DNA of 64,000 nt from Chloroflexota bacterium (GCA_013112715.1 JABFGB010000026.1:21111-85110), one strand, 5' to 3'; shown: positions 24,206-34,082, counted from the stretch's first letter. Numbers and translations: made by a program. The notes: a model not told the origin generated them from the letters alone.

Positions 24206-25885
24206 ATGACTACTTTGGCACAAACCGGGAGCATTAGCCCAATGAAAGAGCGAAAAAATCTTCCATTGGCAATCCCCGCCAGTATTGTTTTGAATATTGC
24301 AACTATTGTTATCAGTGTTTTGCTGGCATTGAGCATTTTTGATTTAGACGAGTTTTATGCCTTAGGCGATACCGTTCAATATTTTGTGGGGGGCATCGCG
24401 CTGGTGCCTGCGGTTGCCGCTGCTGCTGCGGTTATCCTGCTGATTATGAAAAATCCAAATGGACGTTTTTTGTCTCTCGCGCTGCATTTTTTGGGAATGA
24501 TTGCCGCGTCCATTTATTTGCTGCATATCTGGGGTGTCTTTACGGGTTTTGATGCCATTGCAGGCGCTCTGTATGAAAACTCTGCGTGGTTGTGGGGCCT
24601 CGTCATTGCGTATGCCCTCTATTGGTTTGCTGGTCGTCTGGATAATAGTAAACCTCTTAGCAGCCGTATCGAGATGATAGCGGTTGGAATCGGCATGTTG
24701 GCGCTGATCGGCCTCCTCTTCTTTGGTGGCATTTTGGAAGCGACAGCCGACATCTTGGGCAAGTACGGCCAACTGGAGACATGGGTGGTTACTGCCCTCA
24801 TGGTCATCTTTGGAATTGTGGCCTATGGCATACTGACACTAGGAGAATATTTTGGCGAGACCACCGACCAGCGCACTGCATGGCAGGGGTGGTTGATGCT
24901 GTCCCCCAATATCATCGGTTTTACGATTTTTTTCGCAGGGCCGCTACTGCTGTCCCTCTATCTCAGTTTTACGGATAGCGTTGGGGTCAAAGAGCCGAAT
25001 TTTATCGGACTGGATAATTACAGCCAAGCGCTTTCGCTGCAATTCAAGACGCAGGGGGAAAATGATCAATATGCCCAAGATGCGCTGGATGCAGGTTACC
25101 GGGTCTTGGAAACCGTCAAAGTCGGCGATAAAACGACCGTCATCGGGGCAAAAGATGTCTATTTCTGGATTAGCCTCCGCAATACTTTTATGTTTTGCCT
25201 GATGCTGATTCCGTTAGCGACCATTCCGGCCTTGCTGCTAGCGGTAGTCCTCAGTTCGAAGATACCCGGGATGAAGATCTACCGTGCGGCATTCTTCTTA
25301 CCATCCGTCGCTGCTGTGGTTGGGATTGCTCTGATTTGGCGTATCGCTCTGTATAGCTCCAGCATCGGCTTTATCAACTACGCGCTGACTGAATTTACGA
25401 GATTCCTAAATGATACTTTTGGCACATCTTTTGCCGATACGGAAATCGGCTGGCTCAGTGATACGCGCTATATGATGTTCTCAATGGTACTGATGGCGGC
25501 GTGGCAGGTGGTGGGGTTCAACATGGTGCTGTTTCTGGCAGGCATTCAAGGGATTCCGAACGACCTGTATGAAGCGGCCCAAGTGGATGGCGCGAATCAG
25601 TTGAATCAATTCCGCTTTATTACGCTCCCACAACTTCGCCCAACCACTTTTTTTGTGATTGTAACGACCATCATCAACGGCCTACAGGTCTTTAATGAAC
25701 CCTTTGTGCTGTTTCGTGGTGCGGCCTTCCCGGATGAAGTACGCACCGCCGTGTTGAATCTCTACCTTAGGGGTTTCCAAGATATTCTATTCGGCTATTC
25801 TTCGGCGTTGGCATGGATGTTGTTTGCCATCATTTTTGTGGTCACGCTTATCCAATTCCGCCTCAACCGCGATAAGACAGCCTAA
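24206..25885 (+). CDS. MalF-type sugar ABC permease with six extra N-terminal helices
   Basis: This 559-residue inner-membrane permease has a C-terminal half (from about residue 230, WQGWLMLSPNIIGFTIFFAG) that is a normal six-helix sugar permease with the EAA loop NDLYEAAQVDGANQLNQFRF that contacts the ATPase. The first 220 residues form six additional hydrophobic segments with no counterpart in ordinary 290-residue permeases. There is also a soluble segment between the first core helix and the next (residues about 265-325). The start at 24206 is chosen because the upstream in-frame ATG at 24131 lies inside the terminator hairpin. It pairs with the MalG-type permease 12 bases downstream. Confidence 0.88.
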   Translation: MTTLAQTGSISPMKERKNLPLAIPASIVLNIATIVISVLLALSIFDLDEFYALGDTVQYFVGGIALVPAVAAAAAVILLIMKNPNGRFLSLALHFLGMIAASIYLLHIWGVFTGFDAIAGALYENSAWLWGLVIAYALYWFAGRLDNSKPLSSRIEMIAVGIGMLALIGLLFFGGILEATADILGKYGQLETWVVTALMVIFGIVAYGILTLGEYFGETTDQRTAWQGWLMLSPNIIGFTIFFAGPLLLSLYLSFTDSVGVKEPNFIGLDNYSQALSLQFKTQGENDQYAQDALDAGYRVLETVKVGDKTTVIGAKDVYFWISLRNTFMFCLMLIPLATIPALLLAVVLSSKIPGMKIYRAAFFLPSVAAVVGIALIWRIALYSSSIGFINYALTEFTRFLNDTFGTSFADTEIGWLSDTRYMMFSMVLMAAWQVVGFNMVLFLAGIQGIPNDLYEAAQVDGANQLNQFRFITLPQLRPTTFFVIVTTIINGLQVFNEPFVLFRGAAFPDEVRTAVLNLYLRGFQDILFGYSSALAWMLFAIIFVVTLIQFRLNRDKTA

Positions 25886-25897
25886 GGAGACCAGACT

Positions 25898-27424
25898 ATG
25901 CAAAAGGAACCGAACCACGAACTCAAAGTTTGGGCGTCACGCGGCTGCATCCACCTGTTTCTGCTGACTTTTGGCTTTATCATGTTGTTTCCCTTTATTT
26001 ACATGATTTTGGCCTCGTTAAAAAACAATCAGGATTTTGCGAGTAATCCTCGCCGCCTGCTGCCTTTTACCCAACTCGACACGGATTTTCAGGATACCCA
26101 AGTCCCGCTATATTCTTTCGACGTTAATGGCAGCAAACGGGATGCCGTGATTGCCAGTGGCGATGATGACAGGATAGATTTTGGCTATCTGACGACCCGC
26201 GCTGCGCTCGAATCCGAACTTAAAAATGACAGTCATGCCAATGCCCGCCGCCGCCCCGAAGTTTATTTGGCCCTGCCGATTGGCTGGGTTACAAGCGACG
26301 GCACAGAAATTGAACTCGATAAATCTGCGGGAACCGAGATTATCTTAAACCGAACCGATACCAAGATTGAATTGACTGATCGCAATAACCGCACCAATGA
26401 GTTCACCACCTATAGCTTTGCGATGGACGGGCAACCCCAAAGCACAACCCTGACCCTCTACGACATCACCGTTCCACTTTTTGCCTACAGTGGCGGGCAG
26501 CGAAAAGGGGATGAATGGGTGCTGGTCAACACCGGACGCGAAGAAACCTTGTTGGATAAAGAGGGTAATGATCGGGGGTATCTGGTTTTTGAACTGCGCA
26601 GTGAAGAATCTGTTCAAGAATTGTTGATGGCTTCCAATTCAACGGTGACAGCCTTCGTTGACCCCGAAAATATTGACTTTGTGGTGTATACCACCCCCGT
26701 CGAAACGGTCAAAGCGGCGGAAAAAGTCGAATTCCAACTTAAGAATTACGATACGGTCTTGGGTCGTGGTGAAGACCAAAGCCTCAAATTAGACCGCCCA
26801 CTCGTCAACACCATTCTGGTGACAATCTCGGTGGTGTTGGGGCAAATTGTCACCTCGGTGTTTGGGGGTTATGCCTTTTCACGGATTGATTTTAGAGGAC
26901 GCGACACGCTGTTTCTTGCCTATCTTGGTTCAATCATGATTCCCTTTGTCGTCTTGATCGTGCCGATGTACAAACTCATGGTGGCGATAGAGTGGAATGA
27001 CCGGATCGTTTCGCTCATCGTGCCTTGGATATTTTCAGCTTATGGCACGTTCCTAATGCGTCAGTTTTTTGTAACCTTTCCCAAAGAAATCGAAGAGGCA
27101 GCCTTGCTGGATGGGTGCAGTCGTTTACGAATCCTGTGGCGTGTTTTTGTCCCCCTTAGCACCCCGGTCATCGCTACACAGGCCATTTTCACCTTCCTCT
27201 ATGCGTGGAACAGCTTTATCTGGCCGTTGGTGATTATCAGCACCAATAATAAAGACAATCACGTACTGACCCTATCGCTGATTACCTTGAGCAACATCCA
27301 CGCCGATAAGCCCAACTTGGTACTGACCGGGGCCGCCGTGATGATCTTGCCGCCGATTTTGGTGTTTATCCTTGCCCAGAAGTATTTCGTCGAAGGCATT
27401 ACATCCTCTGGCTTGAAAGGATAA
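25898..27424 (+). CDS. MalG-type sugar ABC permease with large extracytoplasmic insert
   Basis: This 508-residue permease is nearly twice the normal length. Helix 1 (about residues 20-42, LFLLTFGFIMLFPFIYMIL) is followed by about 250 soluble residues before helix 2 (about residue 300, LVNTILVTISVVLGQIVTS). The last 200 residues are a normal MalG-like core with the EAA loop KEIEEAALLDGCSRLRILWR. The insert is polar, beta-rich and has two related phrases, VPLYSFDVNG and VPLFAYSGGQ. By topology it faces the outside. It could dock the binding protein or bind sugar itself; this is inference. A consensus ribosome site AAGGAG precedes the ATG. Confidence 0.88.
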   Translation: MQKEPNHELKVWASRGCIHLFLLTFGFIMLFPFIYMILASLKNNQDFASNPRRLLPFTQLDTDFQDTQVPLYSFDVNGSKRDAVIASGDDDRIDFGYLTTRAALESELKNDSHANARRRPEVYLALPIGWVTSDGTEIELDKSAGTEIILNRTDTKIELTDRNNRTNEFTTYSFAMDGQPQSTTLTLYDITVPLFAYSGGQRKGDEWVLVNTGREETLLDKEGNDRGYLVFELRSEESVQELLMASNSTVTAFVDPENIDFVVYTTPVETVKAAEKVEFQLKNYDTVLGRGEDQSLKLDRPLVNTILVTISVVLGQIVTSVFGGYAFSRIDFRGRDTLFLAYLGSIMIPFVVLIVPMYKLMVAIEWNDRIVSLIVPWIFSAYGTFLMRQFFVTFPKEIEEAALLDGCSRLRILWRVFVPLSTPVIATQAIFTFLYAWNSFIWPLVIISTNNKDNHVLTLSLITLSNIHADKPNLVLTGAAVMILPPILVFILAQKYFVEGITSSGLKG

Positions 27425-27471
27425 TCTATTTTCGAGTAAGCTATATCAACACTTGAAACTGGAAACTTAGG

Positions 27472-27496
27472 GGGACGGCCCACATCGGGTCGTCCC
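27472..27496 (+). repeat. Hairpin between permease and GH42 genes
   Basis: GGGACG-g-CCC pairs with GGG-t-CGTCCC around a five-base loop. It is not followed by a T-run, so it is more likely an RNA-processing or stabilising hairpin than a full terminator. Confidence 0.5.
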
Positions 27497-27561
27497 TCGT
27501 TCATCATTTGCCAAGCGCCCGTATTTTAATTAACCCCTCAACTAGATGGAGCAGTGTCCTC

Positions 27562-29484
27562 ATGCCCGTTTTGACCGGATGTGCTTACTACCCGGAACAA
27601 TGGCCCAAAGAGTATTGGCCCAAGGATGCTCGTATGATGCGCGAAATCGGCCTCAGTGTCGTGCGTCTTGCCGAATTCGCATGGGATAAGATGGAACCAA
27701 CCCCCGGCGTCTATGATTTTGATTGGCTAGAAGAGGTCATCGAAATTTTGGCGGCCGAGGGCCTGAAAATTGTTCTCTGCACGCCCACGCCAACCCCACC
27801 CCCATGGCTAACCTATCTGTATCCCGACATCCTACGGGTCAATGAGCAAGGGATTCGTATTAGCCCCGGTGCGCGGCGTCAACCCTGTGGCAATGTTCCA
27901 GCCTTCCAAGAATATGCTTTTAACATCGTGACCCGTATCGCCGAGCGATTTGGACAGCATCCGGCGGTCATTGGCTGGCAGATTGACAACGAATTTGGTG
28001 TGGGGCAGACTACCCGCTGCTATTGTGATCACTGCCGTCGCCGATTTCATGAATGGCTGCGCGAAAAATACGGCACACTCGATGCCCTAAACGCCGCATG
28101 GGGTACGCAGTTTTGGGGCATGACGTACCGTGATTGGGCACATATCCCGATTCCCGGTATTACCACTGAACCACAAAGCCCCTCCATGTTGCTGGACTAT
28201 CGTCGTTTTTCATCGAATACATGGGAACGTTTTCAGCGTAGGCAAATTGAAATTCTCCGCCCTCTATCGCCCGGACGTTGGATTACCCATAATTTCATGA
28301 TTCGGCATTGGTCATTGGATTATTGGAAACTGGCCGAGGATTTGGATTTTATTTCCTATGACAACTATCCGCATGGCATGTCCGGGCCAATTGAAACCGC
28401 GATGAATCTGGATTTGATGCACAGCTTCAAACGCAGCCCTTTTTGGGTAATGGAGCAGCAGCCGGGGCCGGTGAACTGGCATCTTTATAATCCACCCGTG
28501 CCTGAAGGTCAGGTGCGGCTGTGGAGTCATCAAGCAGTAGCACATGGGGCGTCGGCGATTGTTTATTTCCGTTTTCGGGCCGGACGCACGGGCCAAGAAC
28601 AATATCATCGCGGCCTTCTGAAATGGGATAACAGCCCCGACCAGAGCTATTATGAAAGTCAACAAGTCAGCCGTGAAGTTTCGCCCCTGCCGAGTTTCAC
28701 TCGCCCCCAAGCCAAAGTCGGCATCATTTATGATTACAACGATTTATGGTCAATCGAAATCGAGCCATATCATCGTGATTTCAGCTACTATACCCTTGTG
28801 AATGAAATCTATGCGGGATTTTGGAAACATACTATCGCGGTTGATCTTTTGCCACGCGGGGCAGATTTAACAGGTTACAAGACAGTGATTGTCCCCGCCC
28901 CCATTTTGATTCACCCCGGTGAGGTCGAAAAATGGCGAACTTGGGTCGAACAAGGGGGACGCCTCATCTATACGTTTCGATCCTATGTGCGTCACGCCAG
29001 CAATATCGCTACCGATCAATCCCTGCCTGTTGGTCTAGCTGATTTGATTGGGGCACGGGTGCGTGATTATTACAGTGTGCCACCCGAAAGTTATACTGAG
29101 TGGCCCGACCATCGCCCCGGCAAACACGTTCAGCAGACTAGTGGTGCAAAAACCCACTTTGCCTATAAAATTTGGGTAGAGACCCTAGAACTCAGCACTG
29201 CTCGACCCTTGCTCATGTATTCCGATGGTCGTCTCGCCAACCAAATCGCAGCGACGGTGAATGCTGTGGGATCAGGTGAAGCGTTTTATATCGGCTGCTG
29301 GCCCGAAGATTTTGCGGCTTTGCTTGAGGCGCTCCAAATCATTCCTGATGCCAGTCAGTCTATAAAATTAGGCACTTTACAAGGTGATGATGGTTCAAGA
29401 TGGCAAGTCGAAATGAACCATACTGATACTCCAATAGATAGCTTGTCAGGATATGACGCACGTTATACAAGGATAGATGGCTGA
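27562..29484 (+). CDS. Beta-galactosidase, GH42
   Basis: This 640-residue cytoplasmic retaining glycosidase hydrolyses beta-galactosides. The start at 27562 is used because family members begin near GCAYYPEQWPKEYWPKD and GGAG lies 10 bases upstream; the upstream in-frame start codon is a TTG without a ribosome site. The acid/base Glu144 lies in GWQIDNEFG and the nucleophile Glu298 in FWVMEQQPGPVNW. The Cys cluster C-Y-C-D-H-C near residue 155 matches the zinc site seen in some GH42 enzymes. A trimerisation domain and a short C-terminal beta-domain follow. Its stop overlaps the GH31 start by one base (TGATG), which indicates coupling. Confidence 0.93.
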   Translation: MPVLTGCAYYPEQWPKEYWPKDARMMREIGLSVVRLAEFAWDKMEPTPGVYDFDWLEEVIEILAAEGLKIVLCTPTPTPPPWLTYLYPDILRVNEQGIRISPGARRQPCGNVPAFQEYAFNIVTRIAERFGQHPAVIGWQIDNEFGVGQTTRCYCDHCRRRFHEWLREKYGTLDALNAAWGTQFWGMTYRDWAHIPIPGITTEPQSPSMLLDYRRFSSNTWERFQRRQIEILRPLSPGRWITHNFMIRHWSLDYWKLAEDLDFISYDNYPHGMSGPIETAMNLDLMHSFKRSPFWVMEQQPGPVNWHLYNPPVPEGQVRLWSHQAVAHGASAIVYFRFRAGRTGQEQYHRGLLKWDNSPDQSYYESQQVSREVSPLPSFTRPQAKVGIIYDYNDLWSIEIEPYHRDFSYYTLVNEIYAGFWKHTIAVDLLPRGADLTGYKTVIVPAPILIHPGEVEKWRTWVEQGGRLIYTFRSYVRHASNIATDQSLPVGLADLIGARVRDYYSVPPESYTEWPDHRPGKHVQQTSGAKTHFAYKIWVETLELSTARPLLMYSDGRLANQIAATVNAVGSGEAFYIGCWPEDFAALLEALQIIPDASQSIKLGTLQGDDGSRWQVEMNHTDTPIDSLSGYDARYTRIDG

Positions 29485-31187
29485 TGAAAGATACAAAGAT
29501 CGAAATAGATTATCACTCGCCTTATGACGTGCAAAAGGAAGCATGGGAGTACGGTTTTATCTGGCGTGGAGTGGATGAGATTTTCATCGAACTTGGCAGC
29601 GATCATTGGTATGGGGGTGGCGGCTTGGTTCACCAACAGTGGCCGCTGGAAAAAATCGCCATGTATCCAGCGCCCTTTATCACTAGCGACAACGGACGCA
29701 CCGGACTGCTCGGTATTCTCCATCCTTTTTGGTGGAATTCCAAAGGTGGCGGGGTGCTGGTCGAAGGGGATGAGGTCGAGGTTGGCTTTAATGCTCCAGT
29801 GCATGGTGAGCCGCCCGAACATAGCTTTTCGGTGGCTGCCCCCTTTGACATCCGCCCCCAACTTGCCGCTGGCATCGAAACAACCCAGCAGTTACGCATC
29901 AAGGGCCAAAATTTAACCCTGCGTTTTTTTGAATGTGATAACCCCCGCCAAGTCGTCGAAGCCTATTGGAAGTTACTAAATATTGCCCCGCCGCCGCCAG
30001 ATTATGTCATCGAGAAACCTCTGTGGACAACTTGGGCCCATTTCAAAAACCAGATTTCACATGATAAGGTGCTGGGTTTTGCCCATAAGATGGTGGAGCA
30101 TGGTTTTCCGTGCAGCATTCTTGGTATTGACGCCAAGTGGCAGGATGAATTTGGCAACACCCGCTTCGATTTAGAAAAATTCCCCAATCCAGCCCAGACC
30201 GTCGCGGCACTGCATGAAATGGGGTTACACGTCACATTATGGTGTGTGCCGTTTTTTATGGAGGCGTCGGTGCATTTTAAGCCTGCACTTGAGTTGGGGT
30301 ATGTCATCAAAAACCCCGATGGTACACCCTACATTGGGACATGGTGGGAAGGCAAAGCAGCCTTTTTGGATGTTACCAATCCCGATGCCATGCGCTGGCA
30401 CTTGGATAATTTGGAACGGCTTGCCAAAGAAATCAACTTGGACGGCTTTAAGTTCGACGCGGGGGAGGCGATGTTCTATGACATTCCCAACACCGTGCGG
30501 CATCATTCCGGCGCACCGAATTATGCCACCCGCCACTATATCGAAAATGCTGCTCAACGTTTCGCGTGGTCAGACAGCCGTTCGGCATGGTTTAGCCAAT
30601 CGCAGCCGATGTTATTTCGTCAATGGGACAAAGCAACCCAATGGGGATATGCCAATGGCCTTGCCAGTGTAATTACCCAAGCCATGACCATCCATTTATT
30701 GGGCTATCCCTATAGCTTCCCCGATATGATTGGGGGCAATCAATATGGCGAGGATAAACCCACTGCCGAACTGTTGATTCGCTGGACACAGGCCGTTGCG
30801 CCCCTGCCGATCATTCAATTCAGCATTCCCCCTTGGGAACATGGCGATGAATGTGCCGCCATTTGTGCCCGCTATGCCCAATTGCATGGCGACTTGGCGG
30901 GGTTAAATAAATCGCTGGCCCGTCAGCAAGTGCCGATTGTCCGCCCAATTTGGTGGTTAGCCCCCCAAGATGAGGCTGCGCTGGTTTGTGATGATGAATA
31001 CTTGATTGGTGAGGAGTTGTTGGTCGCCCCGGTTATGCAAGAAGGTGCTCGTCAGCGTGACATCTATTTGCCACTGGGGACATGGGCCAGCTATTGGAAT
31101 GAGTCCGAACAGCACACGGGTGGACAATGGTTGCGCGATTATCCTGCTCCATTGGATGTACTGCCGCTGTTTGTGCGAGTGGGCTAA
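29484..31187 (+). CDS. GH31 glycosidase, alpha-glucosidase/alpha-galactosidase type
   Basis: This 567-residue glycoside hydrolase is shorter than most GH31 enzymes because the C-terminal beta-domains are reduced. The nucleophile Asp325 is in DGFKFDAGEAMF, and the acid/base region includes WSDSRSAWFSQSQPMLFRQWD. The substrate-loop phrase FPDMIGGNQYGEDKP is conserved. The K-F-D-A-G-E form of the nucleophile motif recalls the MYORG/alpha-galactosidase branch of GH31 rather than the alpha-xylosidase branch, so alpha-galactosidase activity is a real option. No signal peptide is seen, so it acts in the cytoplasm. It is coupled to GH42, and the pair would remove terminal galactose or glucose from imported oligosaccharides. 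Confidence 0.88.
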   Translation: MKDTKIEIDYHSPYDVQKEAWEYGFIWRGVDEIFIELGSDHWYGGGGLVHQQWPLEKIAMYPAPFITSDNGRTGLLGILHPFWWNSKGGGVLVEGDEVEVGFNAPVHGEPPEHSFSVAAPFDIRPQLAAGIETTQQLRIKGQNLTLRFFECDNPRQVVEAYWKLLNIAPPPPDYVIEKPLWTTWAHFKNQISHDKVLGFAHKMVEHGFPCSILGIDAKWQDEFGNTRFDLEKFPNPAQTVAALHEMGLHVTLWCVPFFMEASVHFKPALELGYVIKNPDGTPYIGTWWEGKAAFLDVTNPDAMRWHLDNLERLAKEINLDGFKFDAGEAMFYDIPNTVRHHSGAPNYATRHYIENAAQRFAWSDSRSAWFSQSQPMLFRQWDKATQWGYANGLASVITQAMTIHLLGYPYSFPDMIGGNQYGEDKPTAELLIRWTQAVAPLPIIQFSIPPWEHGDECAAICARYAQLHGDLAGLNKSLARQQVPIVRPIWWLAPQDEAALVCDDEYLIGEELLVAPVMQEGARQRDIYLPLGTWASYWNESEQHTGGQWLRDYPAPLDVLPLFVRVG

Positions 31188-31193
31188 TTTAGA

Positions 31194-31216
31194 GGGCGAC
31201 CTATCAAAAATCGCCC
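31194..31216. terminator. Weak hairpin between convergent GH31 and GH20 genes
   Basis: GGGCGA and TCGCCC flank an 11-base A-rich loop in the 44-base gap between the two stop codons. T-runs are poor on both strands. Confidence 0.4.
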
Positions 31217-31231
31217 CTTCCTGTTTCCACT

Positions 31232-33082
31232 CTAGCCTTGCTGATATTCCTCGAATAGGAAATCGAAGCGCCGTATGCTGTCACTCAAGCCGCCGATTCG
31301 ATGCCGCGCCAGCCAGTTGGTTTGTTGCTGCTCTGCCAGTCGCCCCAATTCTGCTGCTAATGCTTGAGGGGATTGATCTAGTTCACCCATCAGCCACAAC
31401 ACCCGTTTGGCAGCGTGGCGTAACAGATTCGCGGCCTGTTGATACTCGGCAATGACCAAGCCAGCTTCATTGGTCTCAAATTGCGCTTGGGGCAGCCGTC
31501 CAATGATTGCATCCACCTGCTGAATGAAAGTCCGCAATTTTTCAACTGTGATGGGTTGATCGGCCTTATCTAGTGCTGCCAAAATAAATTGACGTGGCAT
31601 CTGCAAACTGTAAACGAGCGTATTGCCATTATGCCGATGCGGATCAATCAATTGGTAGACATTGCCCAAATCATAAGCCAATTTGCCCATGACCCCGGCT
31701 TTGTCGTGGAAGGCGTACAAATCCAATGCCGTTGCAATATCGAGATCGGTATTCGCTGCTACACACCATGACATCGCCGCGCCATAGGCAAAGCCAAGAT
31801 AAGCAGGCGAGAGCGGTTGCCAATGCCCGCCGTCGCCCCATTCGGTATTGAGATAGCCCGTTGCGCCATACTTGCGTCCATTGGTCGCGGCGGTGCGTAA
31901 ATTACCCATCGCGTTATCGGTGCGCCCTGCCAAACTGTTCCATGTGGACGTACCGGGGCAGACATAAAATTCCAGTCCTGCCGCCGCCATCATCTCACAT
32001 TCGGATTCGGCTGGGTCATTGGCCTCATATCCCCATAACATCGGAATGGCATCCGCAGGCAGTTCGGGCACCAGATCAGGATATTTCACAATGATATCGC
32101 CCCAAAACTGCATTTGATGTCCGCTGGCCGTAACCTTCTCATGCAGTTTCAGTAAATATTCCAGATACACCCGTCCGCCGCGTGCCTCAACCGCTGCTTG
32201 GCTTTTGCCCTTGCCCAATTCCCACGGCTCATCTCCCCCAACGTTAAACAGGCGGCTGGTGAAATGTGGCAGCAGTTCATCATACAGACCGTAGATTAAT
32301 TCGAGGCTACCGGGGTCAAGTGGATTAAGGGTGCTGGGAGGGCGAATTTTGCCGGGTAAATCCCACGACACGCTGAATCCCTCCGGCTTTTCCGCTAATC
32401 CCAGATAGCGTGGGAATTTAAGCCAGCGTTCCATATGTCCAAGACTGTTTTGATTGGGCACAAGTTGGATATGCCGCTGATGGCAATAAGCATCCAATTC
32501 CAAAATTTCTTGTCCAGTAAAAGGGGATGCCTCGGCCCACACCTCGCGGTGATGTTGATAGGCAAAGGTGTGTTCCATATACAATTGCAGTTGATTGACC
32601 TTCCAACTTGCCAACTTGTCAATCAAGGCATATAGCGTTTCCATTGTCGGCACACGATCCCGGCTGACATCCAACATCACCCCCCGTCCCGGAAAATCTG
32701 GGAAATCCTCAATAGCAAGGGTGGGCAATTCACTGTCGTATTGTTGCAGCAGTTGGCATAAGGTACAGACACCGTAATATACCCCTGCCGCGTCTGCTCC
32801 GTGTATCACGACTCGCCCATTTTCGATTCGGAGCGCATAGCCTTCTGCAATCGGCACAGTGTCATCAATCGCCAATTGCAGACCGACGTTTTCATAATGT
32901 GCCCCGGCGACGATGGGCCAGTTTAATCCTGCCGCAGCAAGGGCTTTTTGGGCGGTTTGGGCCTCGAATAATAGCGCTGATGAGGCAATAGCAATCAGCG
33001 CGTCCGTTGATAATTGGAATGTCCTACCGAAATAATTCAACTGACGCGGCATGGGAAGCAAGATCAAGGATTTTTCAGGCAT
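31232..33082 (-). CDS. GH20 family hexosaminidase
   Basis: This 616-residue enzyme is of the beta-N-acetylhexosaminidase family, which uses the substrate acetamido group in catalysis. An N-terminal GH20b-like domain precedes the barrel, which opens with DFPGRGVMLDVSRDRVPTM and carries the catalytic pair Asp284-Glu285 in FNVGGDEPW. The start at 33082 removes an overlap with the kinase gene and has AGGA upstream; the frame is open to 33220 but that part reads antisense to nothing conserved. There is no signal peptide, so the action is cytoplasmic. It is last in the operon with GH4 and a BadF-type kinase, which fits use of GlcNAc-containing or beta-linked oligosaccharides. Confidence 0.87.
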   Translation of the reverse strand: MPEKSLILLPMPRQLNYFGRTFQLSTDALIAIASSALLFEAQTAQKALAAAGLNWPIVAGAHYENVGLQLAIDDTVPIAEGYALRIENGRVVIHGADAAGVYYGVCTLCQLLQQYDSELPTLAIEDFPDFPGRGVMLDVSRDRVPTMETLYALIDKLASWKVNQLQLYMEHTFAYQHHREVWAEASPFTGQEILELDAYCHQRHIQLVPNQNSLGHMERWLKFPRYLGLAEKPEGFSVSWDLPGKIRPPSTLNPLDPGSLELIYGLYDELLPHFTSRLFNVGGDEPWELGKGKSQAAVEARGGRVYLEYLLKLHEKVTASGHQMQFWGDIIVKYPDLVPELPADAIPMLWGYEANDPAESECEMMAAAGLEFYVCPGTSTWNSLAGRTDNAMGNLRTAATNGRKYGATGYLNTEWGDGGHWQPLSPAYLGFAYGAAMSWCVAANTDLDIATALDLYAFHDKAGVMGKLAYDLGNVYQLIDPHRHNGNTLVYSLQMPRQFILAALDKADQPITVEKLRTFIQQVDAIIGRLPQAQFETNEAGLVIAEYQQAANLLRHAAKRVLWLMGELDQSPQALAAELGRLAEQQQTNWLARHRIGGLSDSIRRFDFLFEEYQQG

Positions 33083-33104
33083 ATGAGTTGTCCTAATGTG
33101 CAAT

Positions 33105-34082
33105 CTAAACTGAATAAAGCTGGCGGTTGGTTGTTTCGATAATGCGGTCACGGCATTGGGTAAAATCAATCCCGACCTGTTCCATGCCGAGCATCGCCGC
33201 CCCCACGACAGGCGGGGCATTCAGCCGTACCAATGTCGCACCGGGGGCAACGGCATGAATGGTCTCGTGCATGACTTCTTCAATCAGCGGCGTGCCTTTA
33301 TAAAAACTGCCTGCCAGCACGACCTCAAATTCAAGCGTCTCAATTTCAATTTGATGGATGACCCCAATCGCCAAACCCGCCAATTCTTGACTGATCCAGC
33401 GAATGATCTTTTCAGCGACGGCATCCCCTTGATGGAAGGCTTTAAAAACGAGTTCGGCGTCAGTGGCCCGCATCCGAAGGCGTTCCCGCGCTATCCCTTC
33501 CAACAAATCCAACACACCGTTGACCTGATAATGTTCCACAAAAATCTGGGTAATCAGCGTTTTTGGCCCACGTAGCGACCATTCACGGGCCATCGCGTCA
33601 TAGGCTTTATAGACCAGTTCAATACCGCCGCCGTATTCGCCAAACCACTGCCCATTACCCGTGACCCGGCCTTCTTTTCCTGCCCGATTGCGCCCCCGGC
33701 AGTTGCAACTTGTCCCTGCCGAAACCGCTACCCCCCAACCCTGCTTTGCCCCAGCGATGAGGCCAATCATGGCGTCGTTGACAAACTGATAGGGTGCATT
33801 CATGCCGAGGGTATCAATGACTTGGTGCATGAGGACACCATCGGAGGGCCAATCATACCCCGCGATACCAAAGCCCGCCCCGGCGATATGTTCCGGTTTC
33901 AGGCCTGTGTTGTTTAGGGCCGCATTGACCACCACATGCAGTGCATCTCGAAAGCCATCTGGCCCTAATACTTCATGATTCCCCGGCCCACCCGCACCAA
34001 AACCAACCGCCGTACCGGATTCATCAACAATTAGGGCATGGCATTTGGTGTTGCCGACATCTACCCCTAAAAAATAGCGCAT
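33105..34082 (-). CDS. BadF/BadG-family sugar kinase, N-acetylglucosamine kinase-like
   Basis: This 325-residue ASKHA-fold ATPase matches the eukaryotic-type GlcNAc kinase group. The phosphate-1 motif is FLGVDVGNTKCHALI, the second is GAKQGWGVAVSAGTSCNCRG, and the adenosine motif is VVLAGSFYKG. The phrase GNGQWFGEYGGGIELVYKAYDAMA is typical of the group. It lies 15 bases after GH4 and 22 before GH20. The likely reaction is ATP-dependent 6-phosphorylation of GlcNAc or a related sugar in the cytoplasm. A kinase acting on a disaccharide that then feeds GH4 is an alternative. Confidence 0.85.
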   Translation of the reverse strand: MRYFLGVDVGNTKCHALIVDESGTAVGFGAGGPGNHEVLGPDGFRDALHVVVNAALNNTGLKPEHIAGAGFGIAGYDWPSDGVLMHQVIDTLGMNAPYQFVNDAMIGLIAGAKQGWGVAVSAGTSCNCRGRNRAGKEGRVTGNGQWFGEYGGGIELVYKAYDAMAREWSLRGPKTLITQIFVEHYQVNGVLDLLEGIARERLRMRATDAELVFKAFHQGDAVAEKIIRWISQELAGLAIGVIHQIEIETLEFEVVLAGSFYKGTPLIEEVMHETIHAVAPGATLVRLNAPPVVGAAMLGMEQVGIDFTQCRDRIIETTNRQLYSV

